Shown: positions 26,927 through 38,178, counted from the first letter of the stretch. The stretch is 41,336 bases of DNA from Bacteroidota bacterium (GCA_016713645.1 JADJOU010000002.1:1-41336); one strand, 5' to 3'. A program made the numbers and translations. The notes: generated by a model from the sequence alone, not told the origin.

Positions 26927-28373
26927 ATGCATATCAAATCTACTCTCATCGCATTGCTCATGTGTCAATCTTTATTGCATGCGCAAAATTTTGAAAAGAC
27001 ATTCAACACCAGAAATACCAATGGACAGGAATATGCCAATTCAGGCATAGGAGTGGGCAATGGGAAATACCTCATCGGCATCGACAATCGCATCTTGTGT
27101 TTATCCCAAAATGGGGATTCCTTGTGGATGAAGATTTACACGGGCTATGGCAATATTGAAAAAATATTTAGAGATAATAACAACAATTTAATGATTTGCC
27201 TCGGATATTGGAAAAATGATCATTGCTAAATTGATTCTACCAATGGAGATACCATCTCATCGCAAGACCGCCCAAGCAATTCTCCAATTCAGGCTATAAA
27301 ATCATCGATGTAAAAGTACTTCCAGGTGGAGACTACCTGCTATTGTCTAGAAACGGCGGTCCAGATGGCGGTTCTTTGATGAGATATACACCTGGCAGTG
27401 CCAATTTTGTTTGGCAAAACGATTATGCCGGCAAATCTTTTAAGCCAACTGCATTGTTAGTTGAGGATACGATGATTACTCTTGCTGGTTATTACGGCGC
27501 GATTGATAATTGGTATTTTGATTTGAAAATGATCAAAATTTCCACCAATAATTTCCCGATTTGGGAGAAGCAATTTTTCCGCAGATTGACGTATAAAGAC
27601 GGAACAGTTGGCTTGGTTAAAAACAACCAAAATCAATACCTCTTGGCGAGCAATTTATCGGTTGCTGGTGGACAAGCACCGACAATACATGTCATCTCCA
27701 ATAATGGCGATAGCCTTGCCATGCGCTATATTAAAAGCGTTGATGGAAAGAGTATCAACCATGCAAATATGTGGAAGATCATACCGAATGGAAGCGGATT
27801 TTATGGCACAGGCATGGTCAATCTAACCGAAAAAGATCCAGACGGAAAAAGCCAAGCATCCGATAGATTGGCGGTTTTCAATATCAATCAAAGTGGGGAG
27901 ATCATTGGCGTCAATCAATTCAATGATCTTGGATTCTATAAATTGACAAACACACAATACAGCAATGCTGGAGCATGGGGAGCGGGATGCATTGCCACTT
28001 CAGATGGATATTGCTTATCCTATGGTACGGGAAATAAATTATTCCCTGGCACACCGGGTTGGCTTGCTCAATCTGTTTTTAAAGGCTATGTGGTCAAGAC
28101 CAATGTTTTCAAAACAGGTACTGTATCTATAACAGATAATTCCCCTTCGACAAGCGGTTTTAAAATTTATCCAAATCCTGTCAATGCGCATTTCATACAT
28201 ATTCAAACACAAGAGGCAGGAAATTTTGAAGTATTCGATTATTCGAGCAGAATCGTCATGAAGGGTAATTGCAAGTGGGTGATAATAAGATTGAATTGCC
28301 ATCGTCGATGGTTTCAGGAACTTATTTTGTGCAATCGGGGAATACGGTTCAAAAAATGATTATTACTAGATAG
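26927..28373 (+). CDS. Secreted T9SS cargo protein (frameshifted)
   Basis: MHIKSTLIALLMCQSLLHAQ is a signal peptide with an AQ cleavage site. The following frame (NFEKTFNTRNTNGQEYANSG, then DNRILCLSQNGDSLWMKIY) stops at 27229. After a frame change between about 27225 and 27330 the protein goes on with SRNGGPDGGSLMRYTP and many WD/PQQ-propeller-like strands (ALLVEDTMITLAGYYG, PTIHVISNNGDSLAMRYI). At the end FKIYPNPVNAHFIHIQTQ begins a type A sorting domain. A last indel near 28272 moves the final strands (GDNKIELPSSMVSGTYFVQS, ending KMIITR) to a stop at 28371-28373. The corrected length is about 480 residues. Export by the T9SS is strongly suggested; function is unknown. It directly follows the defence block. 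Confidence 0.72.
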
Positions 28374-28564
28374 TAGAGAGTTAAAACAAGTTTTCATTTC
28401 GAAAGAAAGCAAAAATACTAACTCCGCTATAGGCAGAGAGATAGATTCTTTCATAATGTCTATTGAGTGACCACATTTTTATATGTCGTTTAATTAGGAG
28501 AATTTTCTATTTTTTTTTGAGGGTCAATTGTGATTTTATGATAATCTTTTTGCCTTCGGCGACC

Positions 28565-28591
28565 TACTTTTTGTCTTCGACACAAAAAGTA
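28565..28591. repeat. Perfect 10-bp inverted repeat hairpin
   Basis: TACTTTTTGT (28565-28574), a 7-base loop CTTCGAC, and ACAAAAAGTA (28582-28591). Palindromes built on ACTTTTTGT...ACAAAAAGT are common dispersed elements in Bacteroidota. It may also slow transcription from the cargo gene. Confidence 0.7.
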
Positions 28592-28651
28592 AGCAAGAGT
28601 AGGATGCGCTAGCATAAGCATGGCAGAAGTCATGGGCCGTTATAAAAAAGA

Positions 28652-28670
28652 TCCCTACACTGTGTAGGGA
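28652..28670. repeat. Perfect 9-bp inverted repeat, copy 1
   Basis: TCCCTACAC, one T, GTGTAGGGA. The same core recurs at 28780-28796, and degenerate forms occur near 15241 and 18040, so it is a dispersed palindromic element. Confidence 0.75.
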
Positions 28671-28684
28671 CCAGCGCGATAAAG

Positions 28685-28737
28685 GTATTTGCCGCTATCG
28701 ACAGTTTTTCAATTCAATTGTCTGTCAATGCAAATAC
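28685..28737. repeat. Two-tier inverted repeat between the palindrome copies
   Basis: Outer arms GTATTTGC (28685-28692) and GCAAATAC (28730-28737); inner arms GACAG (28700-28704) and CTGTC (28722-28726), with a 17-base loop containing CAATTCAATTG. The whole would fold as an interrupted stem. Confidence 0.55.
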
Positions 28738-28779
28738 TAAATCGCTAAATGCCTGCTAACCCACAAATCCTGCCTTTGC

Positions 28780-28796
28780 CCCTACACTGTGTAGGG
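28780..28796. repeat. Perfect 8-bp inverted repeat, copy 2
   Basis: CCCTACAC, one T, GTGTAGGG, identical in core to the copy at 28652-28670 and about 110 bases away, with the two-tier hairpin between them. Confidence 0.7.
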
Positions 28797-28907
28797 ATTA
28801 GTCATTTTTATAAAATGGCCCACCATTGCGTACATCGGGCGTAAAATATGTTTAGTTGCTTAGCTATGATTTTCGAAATTATTTTTTTAAATCAACTTAG
28901 AAAATCT

Positions 28908-30694
28908 TCATGATTTTCCTGACCTAGTCTTTGGAAGTCCCGTGACAAATTGAATTTTATCTGGTTTGGCAATAGGGCCAATGATTTTTACAAGGGTCTC
29001 TAAAATCGATTTGCGCATCACCTCTTGTGAAATATCTCCATGCTCTGCAATCACAAATGCATAAATCCCTTGTCCTTTGATATCGTGGGGATAGCCCACT
29101 ACGGCACTTTCTATGATATGGACGTCTTCATTGATGGCATTTTCAATTTCAGCTGTTCCGAAGCGATGTCCAGATACATTGATGACATCATCGACTCGGC
29201 CGATGATTCTATATTGCCCTTCTTCATCGCGCCTTGCCCCATCTCCTGTGAAATAGAGATTGGCATAGGTGGAGAAATAATTGATGCGACAGCGCTCGTG
29301 ATCGCCATAGGTCGTTCGAAGGATAGATGGCCATGGAAAGCGAATGCATAAATGCCCTTCTACATTATTTCCATGCAACTCCTCTCCCTTCTCATTGACG
29401 AGCATGGGTTGAATGCCGGGCAAGGGGAATCCCGCAAAACTGGCTTTCGCAGACTGAATGCCGCACATAGCAGCTATCATAATTCCGCCTGTCTCGGTCT
29501 GCCACCAAGTATCTGTAATGGGGCAATTCTTTTTGCCTATATGTTCATGATACCAATGCCAAGCTTCTTCATTGATGGGCTCTCCGACGGAACCCAATTT
29601 TTTGAGCGAAGCGAGAGAATATGGTTCTATAATCTCGGTTCCAAAAGTCATCAAGGAGCGAATAGCCGTCGGTGCAGTATAGAATATATTCACGCGATGT
29701 TTGTCGATGACATGCCAAAATCTTCCCGCGTCGGGATAAGTTGGAACGCCTTCAAACATGAGGGTGTCGCGCCATTGAGCAGTGGACCATAGAGAATATA
29801 AGTATGACCTGTCACCCAACCAATATCAGCGGTGCACCAGTGAATTTCATTTTCACCATATTGAAAGACATTGGCAAATGAATACCCTGCGTAAACCATA
29901 TATCCGCCGCAAGTGTGCACAACGCCTTTGGGTTTACCTGTGGAACCAGAGGTGTATAAGATAAAGAGCATATCCTCGCTGTCCATGATCTCAGCAGGAC
30001 AATTGTCTGCTGCATGCTTCACTAATTCAGTATAATAAAAATCGCGACTCTCCTCTATAGAGATAGGTTCATTCGTTCGCTGAATGACCAAGACTTTCTG
30101 AATGGATGCGCTTTTTGAAATCGCTTCGTCGATGATGGGCTTGACGGGAATAGATTTGTTTCCTCGATACATGCCATCGCTTGTAATGATATACGCCGCT
30201 TTTGCATCGTCTATTCTATCGGCAATGGCGCTGGCGGAAAATCCCGCGAATACCACGGAGTGAATGGCTCCTATGCGCGCGCAGGCTAATACGGCAAAGG
30301 CCAATTCGGGAATCATTGGCAAATAGATAATCACCCGATCGCCTTTTTGGACACCCATCGATTTCAATACATTCGACATTTTGCAGACTTCGGCATATAA
30401 TTCCCGATAGGTATAGGCTTTATGACCTTCGTCCATATCATTGGGCTCCCAAATAATGGCGACCTTATCTATTTTGTCCAAATGTCGATCGAGGCAGTTC
30501 TCGCTGATATTGAGTTTTCCATCGACAAACCATTCGATTTTGGGTTCATTAAAATTCCAATTTAAAACCTTATTCCAAGGTTTTTGCCATGAAAAATGCG
30601 CGGCGATATCGGCCCAAAATGCCTCAGGATGCTCTACGCTTCGCTTGTAGGCATTTTCATAATCAATTAAATTGGTCAATTTATAGGATTCCAT
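28908..30694 (-). CDS. acs: Acetyl-CoA synthetase, frameshifted and short at the C-terminus
   Basis: AMP-forming acetate:CoA ligase. From ATG 30694 (MESYKLTNLIDYENAYKRSV) the N-terminal frame carries VIIYLPMIPELAFAVLACAR, HSVVFAGFSASAIADRI and the P-loop-like YTSGSTGKPKGVVH. One indel near 29800 joins the second frame, with APTAIRSLM, TWWQTETGGI, YFTGDGARRDEEGQY, GRVDDVINVSGHRFGTAEIE and PKTRSGK, whose Lys is the catalytic, acetylation-regulated residue. All expected adenylation motifs are present in order. The frame stops directly after PKTRSGK; with one more indel it reads IMKIF and stops. The last 35-40 residues of typical Acs (about 640-650) are absent; this one has about 595. Divergent from the large propeller/Ig gene. 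Confidence 0.88.
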
Positions 30695-30786
30695 GTAGGC
30701 TATTTTTATGGAAAAGTATATAGAAATGTTAAAGTATTTAAAAGAATTTCTTACATTTGGTTCTCAATATTTTAAAACCTATTCTT

Positions 30787-33700
30787 ATGAATATTAAATT
30801 TACGCTATCGCTTATTTTCTTTTGCGCGATTACAGCAAGAAGGACTTTGCAGGCAATGTCTATATAGCAGGAAGTTTTGAAGGAATCAATGTGGACTTCG
30901 ACCCAGGTGCGGGCACAGCGCTCAAGTCAACCAATGGCCTTCAAGATTTATACATTGTAAAATATACTGCCACAGGCGCTTTCAGTTGGGCGATAACGAT
31001 GGGCGGAACCAATACTGACGTTGTAAAATGGCATGGATGTAGATTCAGCGGGAAATGTATATATAGTTGGAGCTTTTGTAAGTACGACACTTGATATGAA
31101 CCCAGGCGCAGGAACAAATAATATCAGCAATAATGCTGGGTTTTCTGCTTATTTCGCTAAATACAATACAAGTGGGACATATCAATATGCCTATGCCATT
31201 GGAGGTTCAACATCCACACTCAACACGCGTTTTGACGATATCAAAGTAACGAATGATAATGTCGCTTTTTATGTCACAGGATTTAGCACAGATTCAACCA
31301 TTGACTTCGATCCAGGAGCAGGTGTTTCAAAGACTCTTGCTTTGGCAAATGGTGATGTCGTAGTGGCTAAATACCTCACGGCAGCTGGAGGCTCACTTGG
31401 AGCCATAGGCTTCATCGGTACGGATGGTTTCGATAATGGATCGAGATTGCATACGGATGCTGCCGGAAATTTCTATTTACACGGTCAATTTCAAAGCACC
31501 AATCTAAATATTGGAACCATCGCTTCGCCTATTAACATTCCGAATGGGGGTGCTGTTGGCACACAAGATGTATTCTATTGCAAATTGAGTGGTACAGGTG
31601 CAAACCTAGGCTTTATCCCAATAGGAAGTGGAGGCAATGAATCTTTAGGGGATATCTCCGCTAATAATACAGGTTTGATGTATGCGGTCGGAAGAGGCTT
31701 AACGGGAACGGATATCGACCCATTTGGGCAACACCTACCATTACAAGTAATGGCGGATGGGATATTTTTATGTGTAGATTTGAATTGGTTGCAGGAACTG
31801 CGGTAAATACGAATACTTACGGCAGTGTCAATAACGATTACCCGCTCGATATTCAAATTGAAAGCGATGGTAAATTAGATATCGCAGGCCAATTTGCAGG
31901 AACAAATGTGAATGTTGGAACACCAGGAATTCCTTTCAATCTTAGTTCAAATGCAGGTAATTGGGATGGCTATTACAATCGATATGATAGTTCATTCAAT
32001 CACTTGACAGCATTTGCTATTGGTGGCACAAACGTTGATGCCTCTAGAAGTATATTGCAAACAGGCAATCAAATTTTTATGGCGGGGACTTATGCAGGTA
32101 CAGCTAATTTCAACCCAAGTGGAACGAGCAATTTGACCAGTTTAGGTCAATTTGATGTATTCTTCAGCAAGTATAATTTATGTGGTGCTTCTACCCCCAA
32201 TGTCACTTTGAATAGAACGATTTGCAATGGCAATGCCTATTACTTCAAAGGGGCCAATAGAACAACTACAGGAACTTATATCGATACAATCAAAGATAAT
32301 AATGGATGCGATTCTATCCTTACTTTGAATCTCACTGTATCACCGAATAGCAATCCTACGATTTCTATTTCGACGACATCCTCAACAACGATTTGCCCAA
32401 CAGCTAGTGTAACTTTTAATGCGAGTGTCACAAATGCAGGTCCTAATCCAATCTATCAATGGAGAAGAAATGCATCGATTGTAGGTGCGAATAGCTCTAC
32501 ATTGACCTTGAGCAATATCAATAATAATGACTCTATTTATTGTGTATTCACTGCTGGCGACTCTTGCGCGATACCTAAAGTACAAAATTCAAATAAAATT
32601 AAATTCACTGTCGCGACAAATCGAACACATTCAGTTGTTGTGACCTCCAATCCAGCTTTGTCTACATTTTGCGCTGGAACATCCGTTCAATTTACAGCTA
32701 CGCCAACAAATGGTGGTTCAACTCCTTCATACCAATGGAAGAAAAATGGATTCAATGTAGGTACCAATAGCCCAACATGGACAACGACTTCATTGGCGAA
32801 TAATGATTCAGTTTGGTGTCTAGTCAGTAGTTCCGATTCATGTGCATCTCCGACTGATGCCACTTCAAATAAACTGAAATTCACCATCAATGCCAGCGTT
32901 ACACCAGCTGCTACAATATCGGTAAATCCTACAGGTGCTATTTGCGCAGGTGCTAATGCATCATTCTCAGTTGCCACTTCTTCAAATCTTGGAAGCGGTC
33001 CATTGTATCAATGGAGAAAAAATGGCGCACTCGTTGGAACCAATTCAACTTATGCGTCGACAACACTTACACAAGGCGATGTAATTACATTGAGAATAAC
33101 TTCGAATGCAACTTGCGCTGTTCCAGATTCTGTGATTACAGCGCCAATCGCCATGAACGTGAATGCGCTCAATACACCTTCGGTATCAATTGCTGGGGTG
33201 AATTCAATCTGCGTAGGGCAGAATACGACATTCACAGCAACACCAACTAATGGTGGAACTGCACCAGTATACCAATGGAAAGTAAATGGCGGAAATGTTG
33301 GAACGAATAGTACAACTTATTCTTCTACAGCATTCACCAATGGCCAAGTGGTTTCTTGCGAAATGACTTCAAATGTAACTTGTCCATCAACAACAAAAGT
33401 AAATTCAAATGATATCACGGTACAAGTGAATAGTCTATCGGCACCTGCAGTATCTATTGCAGGGCCTACTACGACCCTTTGTTCTGGACAGTCATTGACT
33501 TATACGGCAACACCAACCAATGGTGGCTCTGCTCCTGCATATCAATGGAAAGTAAATAGCAATAACGCTGGAACAAATAGCAGTTCATTTACCACTACCT
33601 TAGTTGGTGGAGATATCGTCACATGTGTGATGACCTCTAATTCAGCTTGCGCTTCTGTACCGACAGCCAATTCGAATAGTTTGACTATTACTAGTGCAGT

Positions 33701-35561
33701 TACACCAACAATTTCAATCAATTCTCCAACAACGAGCATTTGCGCAGGAGAGAGTTTGACTTTCACCGCATCGATTACCAATGGTGGATCAAACCCATCA
33801 TTACAATGGTTTAAGAATGGTTTTGCTGTTTCAGGCTAAAATGGAACAAGTTATTCAAGTTCATCTTTTATCAATGGAGATCAAATCTATTGTGAATTGA
33901 CTTCTAATGCGCCTTGTGCAAATCCAACAAAAGTCAATTCAAATACAAAAACCATTACGATTGTCACAACGGTCATTCCTACTGTTTCTATTTCAACAAC
34001 AGCGACGACTATTTGCGCAGGAACAAATCTTACCTTTACTGCTTCACCAGGAAATGGTGGTTCTGCTCCGACTTATCAATGGAAAATTAATGGAACCAAT
34101 ATTGGATCACCATCGACGACAGCAACATTCCAATAGTTCTACACTTGCCAATAATGATGCAGTCACTTGTCTAATGGTTTCTAATTCAGCATGTGCTTCT
34201 ACGCCAAATGCGAATTCAAATACCTTGAATATAACAGTCAATCCTAACTTAGTCCCATCTGTTTCGGTGAGTCCAAGTCCAGGAAATACTATTTGCAGTG
34301 GCTCAGCGATCACATTTACAGCAAGTCCTACCAATGGCGGTGCTTCACCAACATATAGTTGGACAATTGATGGAAATGCGCAAGCGAGCACAACAAGCGT
34401 CATGGGCAAAACATTTACTAATGCGGGTACAAGTCCAATTCAAGCGACCATTATTGCTACATTAAATGTAAGTCCAGGTACTTGTGTAACGACAAATTCG
34501 GCTCTTTCGAGCCCAATGATTGTTACCATCAATCCAATACTTACCCCTTCGATTGTCGTTTCAACACCAGTAACTTCAATTTGTCAAGGAACAAATACCA
34601 CATTTACTGCAACACCGACCAATTGCGGCACTACACCAGCATATCAGTGGAAAATAAATGGAATCAATGCAGGATTGAATTCAACTTCATTTAGCAGCAC
34701 GAGTTTAGCAAATGGCGATATCGTAACATGCTCTGTCACTCCAGGTGGTGGATGTTTTAGCGCGAGTACAGCAAATTCGAATTCTATCAATATGACAGTA
34801 AATTCGGTAAAAGTCCCTACAGCAAGTATTTCAAATCAAATACAACGATCTGCCAAAGGAACCAATGCAACCTTTACAGCTACAATTAACAATGGTGGTT
34901 CAAACCCTTACATATCAATGGAAATTGAATGGAGCCAATGTCGGACTCAACAGCAATATCTATAGCAATGCCGCAATAGTCAATGGAGATCAAGTACAAT
35001 TGGTATTGACATCTGACGCTGTATGTGCGACGCCTTTAACTGTCAATTCAAATACAATTCCAATGATTGTAAAGGCAAAACCAGCCAAGTCAACTGTCAC
35101 TAAACTCAATGCGACAACGCTTCAATCTAGTGTAATTGGCGATTCTTATGTTTGGAAAAAAGACGGCACCACATTGGCGCCAGTGACTAGAAATATCACA
35201 GTGACTGCCTTAGGAGATTATACCGTTGCGGTTATCTTAAGCGGATGTACATCTGATATATCAGATCCACTTACCTTTATTCCTTCAACGAGCATAAAAA
35301 CTTTGTTGAGATTGGAATCAAAGTATATCCAAATCCAGTATCTGATAGAATATTTGTGAGATGCCAAATGGTTTATTGTCTAAAAAACAATACAATCAAA
35401 TTTATAGCGTTTCAGGACAGACGATTGAAATCGAAAATCAATTGACTAAAACGAAGAATGGCTTTGAAATTACCACAGAGAATATGAGTTCAGGAATCTA
35501 TGTGATTGAATTGGAAAATGAATCAGGTAAAGCGATTTATAGAGTGAATATTGTAAAATAG
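30787..35561 (+). CDS. Large SBBP-propeller and Ig-repeat T9SS cargo protein, frameshifted
   Basis: Starts MNIKFTLSLIFFCAITA, a signal peptide, then jumps frame into SBBP repeats (GNVYIAGSFEGINVDFDPGA, DSAGNVYIVGAFVSTTLDMN) up to about 32180. A CNGNAYYFKGANRTTTGTY module with NGCDSILTLNLTV follows. Then come ten Ig-like repeats of about 80-90 residues, of the type TISI.TTSICAG..LTFTA, TNGGS.P.YQWK.NG.NVGTNS, CVMTSN. The C-terminus is a sorting domain (QIYSVSGQTIEIENQ, MSSGIYVIELENESGKA). The reconstructed length is about 1,590 residues. Frame changes occur near 30835, 31025, 31770, 34130, 34900 and 35340, and one in-frame TAA at 33837-33839 interrupts repeat 6. Likely a surface adhesin; a terminator follows directly. 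Confidence 0.75.
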
Positions 35562-35580
35562 GCTAAGTCTGAATATTTTA

Positions 35581-35608
35581 AAAGCGAGCACATTGTGCTC
35601 GCTTTTTT
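35581..35608 (+). terminator. Rho-independent terminator
   Basis: AAAGCGAGCAC (35581-35591), loop ATT, GTGCTCGCTTT (35595-35605), then a T-run to 35608. A perfect 11-bp stem with a GC-rich core, 20 bases after the stop of the Ig-repeat protein. The strongest terminator in the window. Confidence 0.92.
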
Positions 35609-35612
35609 ACTT

Positions 35613-35620
35613 TACTTTTG
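35613..35620 (+). promoter_or_regulatory. -7 promoter element of the rRNA methyltransferase gene
   Basis: TACTTTTG matches TAnnTTTG and lies 44 bases before ATG 35665, directly after the terminator. The -33 position falls in the terminator stem and shows no TTTG. Confidence 0.45.
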
Positions 35621-35664
35621 CAAATTCAAAAAAACAATATTTGTAATTTCTAACACCAACCACA

Positions 35665-36964
35665 ATGAATCTTCCAAGTGCATTTGTCAAAAGAATTCAG
35701 GAACAATTTGCGGACAAAGCAGATGAGTTTATAAATGCTTTGACCAATGAGCCCAAAACCTCTATTCGCTTTAATAGAGCGAAGACAAGTAAAGTAGAAA
35801 ACAATCTAATTCCATGGGCCAAAGACGCTTATTTTCTAGAAATGCGCCCCTCTTTTACCTTAGATCCACTTTTTCACGCTGGTCAATATTATGTGCAAGA
35901 AGCGAGTTCGATGTTGATTGAGCAAGTATTTAATCAATACTTAAAGACAGATTCCGCTATGCGCATTTTAGATATTTGCAGCACCAGGGGGGAAAGAGCA
36001 CATCATGAGTTTGATCAATGATCAGTCTTATCTTGTGAGCAATGAAATCATCTCCAATCGGAGCAATATATTCGATGGAGAATATCATCAAATGGGGAAC
36101 AGGAAATGCAATAGTCACAAACAGCGATCCCTCCAAATTTGCTTATCAAAAAATCATTTTGACTTAATCTAGTCGATGCCATGTAGCGGAGAAGGGCTCT
36201 TTCGGAAGAATCCAGATGCCTGCGCTGAATGGTCAGAAAAACTGCACCATTTGCGTGCATAGACAAGAGATATTTTTCGAACCATGTGGGAATGCCTCAA
36301 GAAGGCGGCATAATGATATATTCTACTTGCACTTATAATCCAGAGGAAAATGAGCGCAATCTCGCAGCACTTCAAGAAGAATTTAATTTTGATGTTCTAC
36401 CGCTTTCTTTGAAAGAGGAATGGCAAATCAAGAAGTAAAATTTAATTCCATCCGATATCAATTTTTACCCCACAGGAGCAAGGGAGGGTTTTATTTGAGC
36501 ATCATTCAGAAGCCAGGAATATTAACACAAAAGAAGGCAAAATTAAAAACCGAAATCACCCATTCAAATCATTTTTGAATGAATCATCCATGATAAATTT
36601 GATGCTAAGCATGTCCATAATAGAGATTATTTTATGCCCTATAATATGTCCGATGATTTTGATGCATAGAAATCACTGCATAAAACATGCGGGCGTGTGT
36701 ATCGGCGAAGAAATCAATAAGAAGCTAATACCAGACCATAGTTTAGCGCTTTTCGCTGGGCTAAATGTGAACAGTTTTCCTCGATTAGATCTAGAGGAGA
36801 AATCCGCATTAAATTACTTAGCAAAGCGAGATTTTGCGATTGATGGGCCTTTAGGTTGGAATATTGTCACCTTTGAAAATGCCCCTTTGGGATTTATTAA
36901 AAACATGGGCAATCGCTTCAATAATTACTACCCCAATGAGTGGAAGATTCGGATGAATTTCTAA
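35665..36964 (+). CDS. RsmF/NOL1-NOP2-Sun family rRNA (cytosine-C5) methyltransferase, frameshifted
   Basis: SAM-dependent m5C methyltransferase acting on rRNA. The intact start MNLPSAFVKRIQEQFADKAD continues to FHAGQYYVQEASSMLIEQVF and LDIC, the lead into the SAM-binding CAAPGGKST motif. Here that motif appears as CSTRGERAH because of indels in a G-run (near 35990). After frame changes DAPCSGEGLFRKNPD (catalytic region, PC motif) and GGIMIYSTCTYNPEENE (second catalytic Cys in STCT) are readable. The C-terminal part, HAGVCIGEEINKKLIPDHSL to GNRFNNYYPNEWKIRM, matches the accessory RNA-binding domain of RsmF-like enzymes. The corrected length of about 430 residues is normal. At least five indels; the catalytic motifs survive in other frames, so sequencing error is the likeliest cause. 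Confidence 0.78.
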
Positions 36965-37283
36965 TCTATTGAAACTAGAACTACAATAACATACCTATCA
37001 TAGTAAAATCTTAAACTAAGTTTAGCATACAAGTAATTAGAAAAATTTCATTTTGACTATATCCAAATATAAATAATCCGTCAAAATCCCTACGAATAAA
37101 GAGTTCTAAATTTTAGTTAAACGCTAATCCTCTATAGTATTGACTTTAACCATTTCGTTGACATCAACGAAATGGTCTTAATCCTTATTATTATTGACTT
37201 ACAAAACATTATAAATATATAGTATTTTATTAAATCTAGCTTTTAACTATTAATCACAATAACTTGCATAGCACTTATTCTGC
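36965..37283. other. Convergent spacer with a perfect 13-bp palindrome
   Basis: AT-rich spacer between the ends of the methyltransferase gene (+) and dinD (-). The notable element is the palindrome at 37149-37176, listed separately. A weaker TAAACT-A-AGTTTA inverted repeat lies near 37013-37025. Confidence 0.5.
37149..37176. repeat. Perfect 13-bp inverted repeat that also reads as a DinD peptide
   Basis: ACCATTTCGTTGA (37149-37161), CA, TCAACGAAATGGT (37164-37176). On the minus strand the same bases and their flanks read DHFVDVNEMVKV, closely matching DHFVDITKMVRI of the adjacent dinD, whose coding DNA at about 37925-37953 is a diverged version of this palindrome. It could be a bidirectional terminator, a remnant of a second dinD copy, or both. 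Confidence 0.6.
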
Positions 37284-38135
37284 TTACTCTCGTTTTCCTT
37301 TCAATTTTTTTTTTGCAATTTCCTTATCTAATGATTTAGCGTTGCGTTGCAATTTTTTAATATCCACCTCAGGAGGTAAAGACTCGGGTTTAATCCCACT
37401 TTTCCCTAATAACGTCCTCACATCTTTATTGTTTTTGACATGCTCATCAGTTATTTTGCCCTCCCCTTGAAGATGATCATTCTTCTTGACATTAAAATTA
37501 GTAATTTCAGCAGCTAATTGCTTTTGCAGTGATGGTAATGGTGGGTAAAAAATCAGCTAGAGGTCTATTCTCTGGAATTCCCAGTTTTCTTTTCATCGCA
37601 CTCGTATTTTTACCTCCAAAAAGCGCCCAATCTCCTTTGCTTCTTATATTGGCAAATCCTTTATTATCAACACCTCTTTCATAAATATTCTGTGAAAGTT
37701 CTGTTTCTGTATTAGCCAATTTTTCTCTCGCAGCCAATCGCTCCATAAGCTGAATATGCTCTTCCAATAATTCCTGCTTGCGCGTTTGAATAGCAAAAAA
37801 TAGCTCTGTGCAAAAGCAATTTGTTCTTTTTGAGGATCCCCATTTTGAGCAATAAGATAGCAAGCATAACGGGTCAGCATAATGTCATCTTGCTTCCTCT
37901 CAGCGCCAGAGCCGATTCTGACCATTTTGGTGATATCAACGAAATGGTCTAAGACCCTCTGGGAGGCGTTTTCGCAACTATCCTTTGATTTTTGAATTGC
38001 ATTTTGAAAGTTTCGCCAATCGGAATAGCCCAAGAGTACTTGCAACTCGCGAGCAAGCCAATACTCAACGCCATCTTCTTCATAGGCGTATTCCTCAAAA
38101 GCTTTATTCAATTTAATGATTGTATTTTTTTCCAT
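37284..38135 (-). CDS. dinD: DNA damage-inducible protein D (DinD), frameshifted
   Basis: DinD is an SOS-regulated protein that in E. coli inhibits RecA filaments; related proteins occur in many mobile contexts. The start ATG at 38135 gives MEKNTIIKLNKAFEEYAYEE, then DGVEYWLARELQVLLGYSDW (the BRO/antirepressor-like N-terminal fold), DHFVDITKMVRIGSGAER, DDIMLTRYACYLIAQNGDPQ and KEQIAFAQSYF. After an indel near 37810 the second frame has IQTRKQELLEEHIQLMERL, IYERGVDNKGFANIRSKGDW, ALFGGKNTSAMKRKLGIP and LADFLPTITI. A third frame ends EHVKNNKDVRTLLGKSGIKP to KKKLKGKRE at 37284. The corrected length of about 284 residues is normal. No LexA-type box was identified upstream. Confidence 0.85.
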
Positions 38136-38178
38136 AACATTTGATACTTATAATTGAATTGTAAATCACAATTCAAAA

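Larger units (their letters stand above)
28374..28907. other. Palindrome-rich intergenic region
   Basis: A 530-base spacer between the ends of the T9SS cargo gene and acs (convergent). It has no plausible ORF. Four hairpin-forming elements lie between 28565 and 28796 and are listed separately. The rest is unstructured, with a T-run at 28511-28518. Confidence 0.6.

Noticed and set aside
29352..29792. 146-codon plus-strand frame
   Set aside because: It is antisense to conserved acetyl-CoA synthetase motifs.
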